From Clostridia bacterium (GTDB lineage: Bacteria; Bacillota; Clostridia; Saccharofermentanales; UBA5734), in contig RZZF01000078.1 of assembly GCA_009929975.1 (NCBI GenBank), positions 1-7,804 on the forward strand: a DNA stretch of 7,804 bases. The letters run 5' to 3'. Numbering within the stretch: the stretch's first letter is position 1; each line of letters begins with the position of its first letter. Positions 1 through 5,723 of the stretch are shown here, in pieces. The position numbers were made by a program, and so were the translations under genes. The notes under the pieces were generated by a model. That model did not search any database and was not told the origin of the DNA. It worked only from the letters and a program-made list of their open reading frames with translations.

Positions 1-164
1 AGATAGGTGAATGACAGCGCGGCCCAGAGGTTCATCAGCAGCGCGAACAGCGCGAGAAAAAACTGGATCGCAAACAACAGAAAGAAAATTCTCTGGCCGC
101 TGGTCAATGCCGCCAAAAGCCAGAATCCGGCCAGGGAGTAATAGACGGCACGCCAGCGTTTCAT
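1..164 (-). CDS. DUF58-like membrane protein, N-terminal fragment (runs off left edge)
   Basis: Only the first 54 codons are present. The ATG at 164-162 shares an ATGA with the stop of the MoxR gene, so the two are translationally coupled. The fragment starts MKRWRAVYYSLAGFWLLAAL and then has a short polar turn (TSGQR) followed by a long hydrophobic stretch rich in F and L. That gives two membrane segments at about residues 8-20 and 26-48. A short basic start with a membrane hairpin is the usual beginning of DUF58 proteins, and a DUF58 gene directly after moxR is one of the commonest bacterial gene pairs. The von Willebrand-like cytoplasmic domain that would prove the assignment lies outside the window. 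The coupling and membrane segments are seen; the family name is inferred from context. Another membrane protein of a MoxR operon, such as a transglutaminase-like one, is less likely but possible. Confidence 0.6.
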   Translation of the reverse strand, partial: MKRWRAVYYSLAGFWLLAALTSGQRIFFLLFAIQFFLALFALLMNLWAALSFTY

Positions 165-1099
165 CGGACAGCTGGTACGGCAACACTGTGAATCAGCTGA
201 TCAAGGACCTGTCTGGCGGATCCCGCGTTCAGCGCGGCTTCCGGCCGCAGGACGATCCGGTGCAGCAGCACCGGCATGGCCAGCGCCTGAATGTCATCGG
301 GCAGAACAAAGTCCCGGTTTTGCAGGCGGGCCCTGGCTCTGGCGGCACGCATCAGCGCGATGCTGCCACGCGGGCTGATGCCCAGGGCGATGGATTCATG
401 CTGCCTTGTTTTTTCGCTGATGCGGGTAATATATTCCATCACGGGCAGGCTGATCGTGATCTCACGTACCGTCTGCTGCAAGGCTTCGACCGCGGACTGG
501 TCAGCGACCGGCTGCAGTTCAGTCACGGGCAGCGGTGAGACATGTTTCTGTAAAATGGCGATTTCTTCAGGATGGGTCGGATAACCGATGCTGATACGCA
601 GCAGAAAACGATCCAGCTGGGCTTCAGGCAGTGGAAAGGTTCCTGCGTATTCAATCGGGTTCTGTGTCGCCAGAACCATGAATGGCCGGGGCACACGGCG
701 TGTGACACCGTCGACCGTCACCTGGTTTTCTTCCATGACTTCGAGCAGGCTGGACTGGGTTTTCGGGCTGCTGCGGTTGATTTCATCCGCCAGGATGATC
801 TGGCTCATCAGAGCACCTTCCTGAAAGGTCATGCGGTTTTCCTTGAGGTCATATAAATGATAACCGGTGATATCGGAGGGCAGTACATCGGGTGTGAACT
901 GGATCCGCCGGAAACTGAGATCCAGGGAACGGGCGAAAGCCTGGGCCAGCGTTGTCTTGCCGACCCCCGGCACATCTTCGATCAGTACATGTCCCTGGCA
1001 GAGCAGGGCAATCAGCAATAGATCAATTGCGTCCTGATGCCCGACGAGTACCCTGGCAATATTCTCACGGATTTTTTCCAGCAGCAACCGGGTCTCCAT
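161..1099 (-). CDS. MoxR-family AAA+ ATPase
   Basis: This is a 312-residue cytoplasmic ATPase of the MoxR (AAA_3) family, thought to act as chaperones that assemble or activate partner proteins, often membrane or metal-containing ones. Visible motifs: Walker A at residues 43-50 (VPGVGKTT), Walker B at 101-106 (IILADE), sensor 1 at 144-148 (ATQNP), the arginine-finger region EAQLDRF at 159-165, and a sensor 2 arginine in GISPRG at 240-245. The length matches the usual 300-330 residues. The open frame continues upstream to 1228, but I chose the ATG at 1099 because AGGAGGT (1111-1105) sits five bases before it and because the family starts close to this point. The stop overlaps the start of the next minus-strand gene. 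The client protein cannot be read from the sequence; the adjoining DUF58-like protein is the expected partner. Confidence 0.93.
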   Translation of the reverse strand: METRLLLEKIRENIARVLVGHQDAIDLLLIALLCQGHVLIEDVPGVGKTTLAQAFARSLDLSFRRIQFTPDVLPSDITGYHLYDLKENRMTFQEGALMSQIILADEINRSSPKTQSSLLEVMEENQVTVDGVTRRVPRPFMVLATQNPIEYAGTFPLPEAQLDRFLLRISIGYPTHPEEIAILQKHVSPLPVTELQPVADQSAVEALQQTVREITISLPVMEYITRISEKTRQHESIALGISPRGSIALMRAARARARLQNRDFVLPDDIQALAMPVLLHRIVLRPEAALNAGSARQVLDQLIHSVAVPAVR

Positions 1100-1149
1100 G
1101 TCATACCTCCTGGCCGAAAGGCAGTGGTTCCATCGTTGTTTGTTACACC

Positions 1150-1158
1150 ATTTTAACA
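1150..1158 (-). promoter_or_regulatory. Possible extended -10 promoter for the moxR operon
   Basis: Read on the minus strand, positions 1158-1150 give TGTTAAAAT, a TGn extended -10 followed by TAAAAT. It would start transcription near 1143 and leave a leader of about 44 bases before the ATG at 1099. No good -35 hexamer lies at the proper distance, only a T-rich tract, so the call rests on the extended -10 alone. The surrounding gap 1100-1293 is AT-rich and must hold promoters for both divergent genes. Confidence 0.3.
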
Positions 1159-1293
1159 GAATTATGAAAAAATCACATAAATTCAGCGTAATGACGGAAA
1201 ATAGCGGCTGGAACATGGGCGAATCCAAGCATTATGATGTACAATAAATAAGACATTCAAAATGATTCATCATCAAATGATAGGAGACTGGCT

Positions 1294-2604
1294 TTGATCC
1301 GAACGACTCTGACACTCAGCCTCAGCGACTATGATACCCGGCACCTTGCTTGTCTGGCGAATCAGACGCGGCTGGGCCTCCTGGCATCGGTCCGTCAGCC
1401 GGTACACGTTCAGACGAGCAACCGACCCATGCAGATTGTGGCCGCTTTCCTTGACACCTTTTCCGGTCCGAAGGAAATCGTCACGGAATCCGGCCTGGCG
1501 TTTCCGCAGCCGCGAAGCAGTCATCAAAAACTGCTCGATGCCTGGCAGTCGGTCAACCAGGAACTGCCAAGACAAGGGTGTGCCGCACTGGCGACGCTGC
1601 TGCAGCAGTATCAGCTTCAGCCTGCCTGGCTGATCTGCCTCGACGATCACAGAATGCGCGCCTGGCTGCCGGCGGATAAGCGTCTCTATATCCTGCGGCA
1701 AAACGAGTTGAGCCGGATTCGCAGTGTCGCGGCGTCAGACAGTCGTTCAACCGATTTACCGGGTGCTGATCTGACCTATCATGTTGTCAATCTGAAAGAA
1801 AATGACCAATTCCTTATGTTGCCGCCACAGCTTTTTGATCTGTATTCAGCGGAAGAGATTGTGTCGTCATTAGCCGGTCTGCGTCAGCTTCCAGCCAAAA
1901 TGAGCACCCTGTTCAGCGATGCGCGCCTACGCGGGATGACCGGTGATCATACCTGGATGGCCTGGCAGATTCTGACCCTGCAGGAAGACCAGCCGCTGGC
2001 GGATGACCGGCCGATGATCCAGAAGCTGACGGAGCGCTGGCGTGCCAATCAGAAGATGAAGGCAGCCAGGAAGCACGAGCCTGAGCATCCGGATGAATCC
2101 ATCAGTGAATCAATGGTCCGCAGGCCGGACCCGAACCCCGCCGCGGCTCCGGAACCGGCCCGGAAACGGTCAGCCTGGCTATCAATCAGAGAACTGCCGC
2201 GCTGGATTTTACTGGGGCTGCCACTGCTGGCTGCGGTGGTTGTGATCGCGATCATTCTGATCGGTGGTGGTGGGGACACAAAAGAAACTGAGCCGCAGGA
2301 GAGCAGCAGTGAGCTGGCAGCCACACCGACACCCCGGCCGACGCTCAGTCCCACACCAATTGCGACTGAACCTGCGGAGGCGATCTGGTACGCCGTCGCG
2401 GTCGATCGCCTGAATCTGCGGGAAGGCACGTCGACGGATACGCCCCTGCTGTACACGTTCAGCCGTGGAGATCGTCTGCGTCAGCTTGAACCGCCTGACG
2501 GTGACTGGGTTCGAATCGTCAGCGAAGATGACCGGCAGGGGTATGTCTATTTCCCCTATGTCAGTCTGGTTGAGGATGATGCCGGCAGTGATACCGATGG
2601 CTGA
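1294..2604 (+). CDS. Single-pass membrane protein: degenerate PP2C-like cytoplasmic domain plus extracellular SH3 domain
   Basis: The 436-residue protein starts at a TTG preceded by AGGAG (1282-1286) seven bases upstream. Residues 304-324 form one strong membrane segment (starting WILLGLPLLAAVVVI). It follows a basic stretch (ARKRSAW), which places the N-terminal half in the cytoplasm. After it comes a P/T/E/S-rich linker (about 328-360) and a bacterial SH3 domain at about 364-427 (LNLREGTSTDTPLL, then GYVYFPYVSLVE), a fold that often binds the cell wall. Residues 1-230 match no family at first sight. The order of segments nevertheless resembles a PP2C/PPM phosphatase: CLDDHRMRAWL resembles VGDSRAYLL, LKENDQFLMLPPQLFDLYSAEEI resembles the segment around LCSDGL...L(S)DEEI, and RLRGMTGDHTWMAWQI resembles the final GSTDNITVVVV strand. 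The metal-binding aspartates are missing, so it should be inactive. The membrane and SH3 parts are seen; the pseudophosphatase reading is my inference. It is divergent from moxR. Confidence 0.8.
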   Translation: MIRTTLTLSLSDYDTRHLACLANQTRLGLLASVRQPVHVQTSNRPMQIVAAFLDTFSGPKEIVTESGLAFPQPRSSHQKLLDAWQSVNQELPRQGCAALATLLQQYQLQPAWLICLDDHRMRAWLPADKRLYILRQNELSRIRSVAASDSRSTDLPGADLTYHVVNLKENDQFLMLPPQLFDLYSAEEIVSSLAGLRQLPAKMSTLFSDARLRGMTGDHTWMAWQILTLQEDQPLADDRPMIQKLTERWRANQKMKAARKHEPEHPDESISESMVRRPDPNPAAAPEPARKRSAWLSIRELPRWILLGLPLLAAVVVIAIILIGGGGDTKETEPQESSSELAATPTPRPTLSPTPIATEPAEAIWYAVAVDRLNLREGTSTDTPLLYTFSRGDRLRQLEPPDGDWVRIVSEDDRQGYVYFPYVSLVEDDAGSDTDG

Positions 2605-2613
2605 CCACGGCCA

Positions 2614-3438
2614 TTATTTCATCCGATAGCGATTCAGATAATCCATACACCACTCATCCTGGCCGAGCATGACCCGGCAGGCTTGATACAGCTGCATCAG
2701 GTCTTCATCCAGCGGATTGAGAATCGCGCAGGTCAGGCCACAGGCCATAGCCTGGGCCAGAAGTGCCTGGTTGAGCCAGCGCCGGCCCGGCAAACCGAAG
2801 GAGACATTGCTCAGTCCGATGCTGATCTGAATCTCCGGATATCGCCGGCTGAGTTCTCGGATGACCTGGAGGACCTGGCGGCCGGCCTGATCCCAGGTCG
2901 ACACCGGCCGGACCAGTGGATCAAGAAAGATATGACGATCAGGAAATCCGTCACTGCGCAGCCGGTTGACCAGCCGGTCGGCAATCTGCAGGGAGGCTTC
3001 CGGTTCATCCGGAATACCCTGATCGTCCATCAGCAAAGCGATGACACCGGCTTGATGGCGGGTCGCAATTTCACAAACAGACTGGTATCGGTTTTCCTCC
3101 AGGCTGATCGAATTAAGAAGAAGATCCGGCAGTCCATCACCCGGGGCATGGCCGCGAAGCGGATTGCGGCTGACCAGCTCGGCTGCCTGATCCAGGACTG
3201 CCGGGCTGGGGGAATCCAGCACCAGCGGCTGATCCGAGACGGTGCGGATGGTGTGAATCAGCGCCTGCAGCTTTTCTGACTCGCGGTCAAGAAAAATACC
3301 GGCATTGACATCGATGTAATCGGCTGCGCTGTCCGACAGACGGTGGGCCAGAGCGGCCAGAACATCCTGTTGGTCAAGTTCCATCGCCTGGGCGACGGAT
3401 GGAACAGAACTGTTGAAATTCTCAGCAATCAAGATCAT
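2614..3438 (-). CDS. Methyltetrahydrofolate-binding corrinoid methyltransferase (pterin-binding/DHPS-like fold)
   Basis: The 274-residue protein is one complete pterin-binding TIM barrel, about the size of the acetogen enzyme AcsE and of the folate module of MetH. This family moves the methyl group of 5-methyltetrahydrofolate to a cob(I)alamin protein. Visible landmarks are DYIDVNAG at 40-47, LVLDSPSP at 72-79, LLNSIS at 107-112, FLDPLVRP at 171-178 and GLSNVSFGLPGR at 208-219. N211 corresponds to the conserved asparagine that contacts the pterin in this family, and the DxxxP/DSP and LLNS motifs fit methyltransferases better than true dihydropteroate synthases. There is no cobalamin-binding motif (DxHxxG) and no extra domain. 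The start ATG at 3438 has GGAG seven bases upstream (3449-3446), inside the end of the preceding gene, and overlaps it by 17 bases. Together with that gene it would form part of a split methionine synthase. A role feeding another corrinoid protein cannot be excluded. Confidence 0.85.
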   Translation of the reverse strand: MILIAENFNSSVPSVAQAMELDQQDVLAALAHRLSDSAADYIDVNAGIFLDRESEKLQALIHTIRTVSDQPLVLDSPSPAVLDQAAELVSRNPLRGHAPGDGLPDLLLNSISLEENRYQSVCEIATRHQAGVIALLMDDQGIPDEPEASLQIADRLVNRLRSDGFPDRHIFLDPLVRPVSTWDQAGRQVLQVIRELSRRYPEIQISIGLSNVSFGLPGRRWLNQALLAQAMACGLTCAILNPLDEDLMQLYQACRVMLGQDEWCMDYLNRYRMK

Positions 3439-5275
3439 CGCAGGGCTCCTTTTGTGAATTGCCGGCCAGCGGCAGTGCTATTGAGGCCAGACCCTGGCTC
3501 TGCCGGCAGAGATCAATGATGATGTCAGCCCGGTTGAAGGGCGCGATCAGGTAAAATCCATCCGCGGCTTCTTTCAACTCGTCCATCAGGCTGACGCATA
3601 GGTCAATACCGATCTGGACGGATTGTTCTCTTGGCTGTTCAGGATGAAATCGGGCAATGACTTCAGCCGGGATCCGGATACCGGGTATCTCCTGGCTCAG
3701 GTACAGTGCGTTGCGGTAGCTGACCAGTGGCATGATGCCGATCAGGACTTTCAGACCGATCTGCCTCGCTTGACGGATCAGTTCGATCCGTGCGCTGTCA
3801 TAGACCGGCTGGGTCAAAACCAGAGTGGCACCGGCAGCCTTCTTGGCATTCAGGCGCCGCAGTTCTGCCTGAGGATTGGCGACCCCCGGATCCAGGGCCG
3901 CAGCGGCAAGTAAAGGTGATGACGGGAAAATATCATGGTTCATCTGACTGATCAGGGCGAGCAGCCCCTGACTGTTCAGGTTGAAGACGGGACGGACAAA
4001 GCCATGATCAGATTCCGGAATCGCGTCACCGGTGATCGCCAGCACCTGGCGGATCCCTTCGCTGTGCATGGCCAGCAGGCTGCTGCGCAGCGCGTTGGCG
4101 TTTCGATCACGGCAGGTCAGGTGGGGCAGGGTTGTGATACCGGTTTCCCGCTGCAGCCGCGCCGCGGCGACGATCGGATCGAGCTTGACCCGGGCCAGTG
4201 GTGAATCCGCCACAGTGACGGCATCAATTCCACTGGCACGCAGTTGGCGCGCTGAACGGATCAGGAGCGTCATGTCACTGTCCATGGGTGGATCAAGTTC
4301 ACAGACAAGCAAAGGTCTGTTCTGGCGGGCTGCCTGGTCCAGTTTTTCGGCCAATGTGATACCGGTCGCAGGCAGAACCGCGGCCGGTTGTTCATCCGGC
4401 CGGGACGGGGACTTGTTCTGACGGAACGCAGCCGGCTGGCGCAGACGATCGGATAACGCGGCGATATGCCGGGGCGTCGTACCGCAGCAGCCGCCGATCA
4501 GTTTGACCCGCGGCAGCCGCAGATCACTGACCGTCTCGGCATAGTAGGCCGGTGTTGAGCCATAGACCAGACGTTGATTTTCCAACCGGGGATAGCCGCT
4601 GTTCGGCATCAGGGTCAGCGGCTTGCCGTCATCGGGCAGCTGCTGAATCAGGTCCCGCATGTGAGTCGGACCGATGCCGCAGTTAAATCCCCAGATGTCA
4701 ATGGATGGTTCTGATTCCATCCGGAGCGCGACGCTTGCCAGAGGAATCCCTTTGCGTGTCACGCCATCCGGCGAGAGGGCAAACGACGCGATAATGACGG
4801 ATCGGGGACAGCGGTGGCGGATCAGGCGGGACCAGGGCAGCAGTTCGTCAGGATCCGAGAAGGTTTCAAAGATGAACAACTCAGCGCTGGATTCGATGAA
4901 GGTATCAATCACGATCTGCCAGGCCTGTTGCGTCTCTTTAGTATCAAGACCATATACAGGACCAAAGTCGGCCGCGACAAATGACTGGTCGTCAGAGCAT
5001 TCAAGCGCGATCTGCCATCCGCTTCGGACAATATCGCGCAGCCGGTCGGGCTGACTAGGGTCATACTGTGATGCGGCCGCGAATGTATTGGTTCGCAGAA
5101 AACGCGCACCGGAGGAGACATAAGCCTGATGAATCTGGCGGATGAGCTGAGGCTGACTGAGATTGGCGGCTTCACAGTCAGCGGGACTCAGTCCGCTTTG
5201 CTGGGCGAACCAGGATCCCATCGCGCCATCGGCCAGGCAGAAGGGAACCTGCAGGATATCATGTGCAGGGCGCAT
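3422..5275 (-). CDS. yitJ: Bifunctional homocysteine S-methyltransferase / methylenetetrahydrofolate reductase
   Basis: The 617-residue cytoplasmic enzyme is a fusion. Residues 10-275 are a homocysteine S-methyltransferase barrel (opening LADGAMG, LRTNTF at 60-65) with the three zinc cysteines visible: C199 in GFNCG and C263/C264 in GGCCGTTPRH. A Q/P/R-rich linker (about 278-305) joins it to a FAD-dependent MetF-type barrel, about 310-600. There the active-site glutamate is E326 (VCELDPP), with HLTCRDRN at 385-392, the flavin-site ITGD at 414-417 and LTQPVYD at 487-493. The reductase makes 5-methyltetrahydrofolate and the first domain methylates homocysteine to methionine. Length and domain order match Bacillus YitJ. 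The ATG at 5275 has GGAGGT five bases upstream (5286-5281). The next gene supplies a folate:corrinoid methyl-transfer module, which argues for a cobalamin-dependent route, but S-methylmethionine or another methyl donor is possible for the first domain. Confidence 0.93.
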   Translation of the reverse strand: MRPAHDILQVPFCLADGAMGSWFAQQSGLSPADCEAANLSQPQLIRQIHQAYVSSGARFLRTNTFAAASQYDPSQPDRLRDIVRSGWQIALECSDDQSFVAADFGPVYGLDTKETQQAWQIVIDTFIESSAELFIFETFSDPDELLPWSRLIRHRCPRSVIIASFALSPDGVTRKGIPLASVALRMESEPSIDIWGFNCGIGPTHMRDLIQQLPDDGKPLTLMPNSGYPRLENQRLVYGSTPAYYAETVSDLRLPRVKLIGGCCGTTPRHIAALSDRLRQPAAFRQNKSPSRPDEQPAAVLPATGITLAEKLDQAARQNRPLLVCELDPPMDSDMTLLIRSARQLRASGIDAVTVADSPLARVKLDPIVAAARLQRETGITTLPHLTCRDRNANALRSSLLAMHSEGIRQVLAITGDAIPESDHGFVRPVFNLNSQGLLALISQMNHDIFPSSPLLAAAALDPGVANPQAELRRLNAKKAAGATLVLTQPVYDSARIELIRQARQIGLKVLIGIMPLVSYRNALYLSQEIPGIRIPAEVIARFHPEQPREQSVQIGIDLCVSLMDELKEAADGFYLIAPFNRADIIIDLCRQSQGLASIALPLAGNSQKEPCDDLDC

Positions 5276-5309
5276 GGCTTACCTCCGGTAACGGCTAAAA
5301 ATGATTTTT

Positions 5310-5318
5310 ATTATAGCA
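5310..5318 (-). promoter_or_regulatory. Extended -10 promoter of the methionine/folate operon
   Basis: On the minus strand 5318-5310 reads TGCTATAAT, a perfect consensus -10 with the TGn extension. No clear -35 is present at 16-18 bases, as is common for extended -10 promoters. Transcription would begin near 5303, giving a leader of roughly 27 bases before the ATG at 5275, which holds little beyond the ribosome binding site. It lies back to back with the tRNA-Gly promoter. Confidence 0.65.
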
Positions 5319-5338
5319 TATGTTCATGAGAATAAGAC

Positions 5339-5367
5339 TGGACAAACAGAAAAGCATAAGGTAAAAT
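5339..5367 (+). promoter_or_regulatory. Sigma-A promoter for tRNA-Gly
   Basis: The -35 hexamer TGGACA (5339-5344) and the -10 hexamer TAAAAT (5362-5367) are separated by exactly 17 bases. The expected start near 5374 is about 28 bases ahead of the mature tRNA. Five of six bases match the consensus in each hexamer. Confidence 0.7.
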
Positions 5368-5378
5368 CATTTGGCAGA

Positions 5379-5394
5379 CAGACGGTGGCGTCTG
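5379..5394 (+). other. Small hairpin in the 5' leader of pre-tRNA-Gly
   Basis: CAGACG (5379-5384) and CGTCTG (5389-5394) form a six-pair stem closed by the loop GTGG. It lies between the predicted transcription start and the tRNA, in the part RNase P would remove. No known function is implied; it may simply structure the precursor. Confidence 0.4.
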
Positions 5395-5401
5395 ATCATT
5401 C

Positions 5402-5475
5402 GCGGGTGTAGTTCAATGGTAGAACTTCAGCCTTCCAAGCTGACTGTGTGGGTTCGATTCCCATCACCCGCTCCA
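5402..5475 (+). tRNA. trnG-UCC: tRNA-Gly (anticodon UCC)
   Basis: The gene is 74 bases including the encoded CCA (5473-5475) and folds as a full cloverleaf. The acceptor stem is GCGGGTG with CACCCGC, seven perfect pairs. The D arm is GTTC/GAAC. The anticodon stem TCAGC/GCTGA encloses the loop CTTCCAA, giving anticodon UCC for GGA (and GGG by wobble). The T arm is GTGGG-TTCGATT-CCCAT with one G-U pair, and the discriminator base is U. It has its own promoter and lies 92 bases before tRNA-Arg. Confidence 0.97.
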
Positions 5476-5501
5476 GATGACTCAGTCAGAGGTAGATGGA
5501 A

Positions 5502-5518
5502 GGCGGCGATAAGCCGCC
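5502..5518 (+). terminator. GC-rich hairpin after tRNA-Gly, possible weak terminator
   Basis: GGCGGC (5502-5507) and GCCGCC (5513-5518) make a six-pair, all-GC stem around the loop GATAA. Only a short ATTTC follows, so the U-tract is poor for an intrinsic terminator. Because tRNA-Arg has its own promoter immediately downstream, an end or pause for the tRNA-Gly transcript here is plausible. It could equally be a processing structure in a joint precursor. Confidence 0.35.
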
Positions 5519-5524
5519 ATTTCA

Positions 5525-5553
5525 TTGCCAGACTGGCCCGGATCCTGTATAAT
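5525..5553 (+). promoter_or_regulatory. Sigma-A promoter for tRNA-Arg
   Basis: TTGCCA (5525-5530) and a perfect TATAAT (5548-5553) are separated by exactly 17 bases. The start would be near 5560, only about eight bases before the mature tRNA. The -10 lies in the loop of an inverted repeat described separately. Confidence 0.75.
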
Positions 5554-5560
5554 GATCCGG
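5538..5560. repeat. Inverted repeat flanking the tRNA-Arg -10 box
   Basis: CCGGATC (5538-5544) and GATCCGG (5554-5560) are perfect seven-base inverted copies on either side of the nine-base spacer that holds TATAAT. The right arm is the discriminator region of the promoter. It could be a protein-binding dyad or a chance pairing of GC-rich promoter flanks. Confidence 0.5.
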
Positions 5561-5567
5561 ACGAAAC

Positions 5568-5644
5568 GGGTCTATAGCTCAGTTGGATAGAGCAACAGCC
5601 TTCTAAGCTGTGGGTCGGAGGTTCGAGTCCTCCTAGGCTCGCCA
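5568..5644 (+). tRNA. trnR-UCU: tRNA-Arg (anticodon UCU)
   Basis: The gene is 77 bases including the encoded CCA (5642-5644). The acceptor stem pairs GGGTCTA with TAGGCTC, with two wobble pairs (2-71 and 4-69). The D arm is GCTC/GAGC around AGTTGGATA. The anticodon stem ACAGC/GCTGT encloses CTTCTAA, giving anticodon UCU for AGA/AGG. The T arm is GGAGG-TTCGAGT-CCTCC and the discriminator is G. It has its own promoter and is followed without any gap by an intrinsic terminator whose stem begins at the last A of CCA. Confidence 0.97.
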
Positions 5645-5672
5645 AAACCGTTCGATATCGAACGGTTTTTTT
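5644..5672 (+). terminator. Intrinsic terminator after tRNA-Arg
   Basis: Positions 5644-5669 are a perfect 26-base palindrome (AAAACCGTTCGAT and its reverse complement) followed by a run of seven T at 5666-5672. The strong stem with a U-tract is a textbook Rho-independent terminator for the tRNA-Arg transcript. The A-rich left arm also allows some function on the other strand. It separates the tRNA genes from the topoisomerase gene. Confidence 0.9.
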
Positions 5673-5675
5673 CTA

Positions 5676-5684
5676 TGATATAAT
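5676..5684 (+). promoter_or_regulatory. Extended -10 promoter for the topoisomerase B gene
   Basis: TGATATAAT at 5676-5684 is a perfect TATAAT with a TGn extension, three bases after the U-tract of the terminator. The -35 position falls inside the terminator stem and has no recognisable hexamer. Transcription would begin near 5691, leaving a leader of about 33 bases before the ATG at 5724. Confidence 0.6.
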
Positions 5685-5723
5685 TGGAAATTGGAATGGA
5701 AATCATTAACAGGGAGACTTTGC

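Noticed and set aside
11..584. Plus-strand open frames opposite the MoxR gene
   Set aside because: They are antisense shadows of a gene with clear AAA+ motifs. They show no ribosome binding sites and have compositionally odd translations rich in R, G, Q and S.
1100..1228. In-frame extension of the MoxR frame up to an ATG at 1228, adding 43 residues with a hydrophobic stretch
   Set aside because: The ATG at 1099 has a perfect AGGAGGT five bases upstream and fits the family's usual start. The extension has no comparable ribosome binding site and lies in the AT-rich promoter gap.
1210..1245. Plus-strand promoter candidates for the SH3 gene: GGAACA (1210-1215) with TATGAT (1233-1238), and TACAAT (1240-1245)
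   Set aside because: The first has the right 17-base spacing but only a three-of-six -35. The second has no -35. A promoter must lie near here, but I cannot choose between them.
2597..2614. Hairpin ATGGC...GCCAT spanning the two convergent stop codons, as a bidirectional terminator
   Set aside because: The stem has only five pairs, the loop is eight bases, and neither strand has a U-tract after it. Convergent genes nine bases apart need an end signal, but this one is not convincing.
2683..5054. Several plus-strand open frames of 90-200 codons opposite the methionine/folate genes
   Set aside because: These are long only because of the GC-rich codon structure of the real minus-strand genes. 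None shows a recognisable domain or a start signal.
5371..5645. Open frames across the tRNA genes on both strands
   Set aside because: They cover two perfect cloverleaf tRNAs. The translations are the familiar artefacts seen when tRNA genes are read as protein.
5691..5723. Earlier ATG at 5691 for the topoisomerase B gene
   Set aside because: It would fall at the expected transcription start and has no ribosome binding site. The ATG at 5724 has AGGGAG at the right spacing and begins MAKNRSYDNL, a normal opening for this family.
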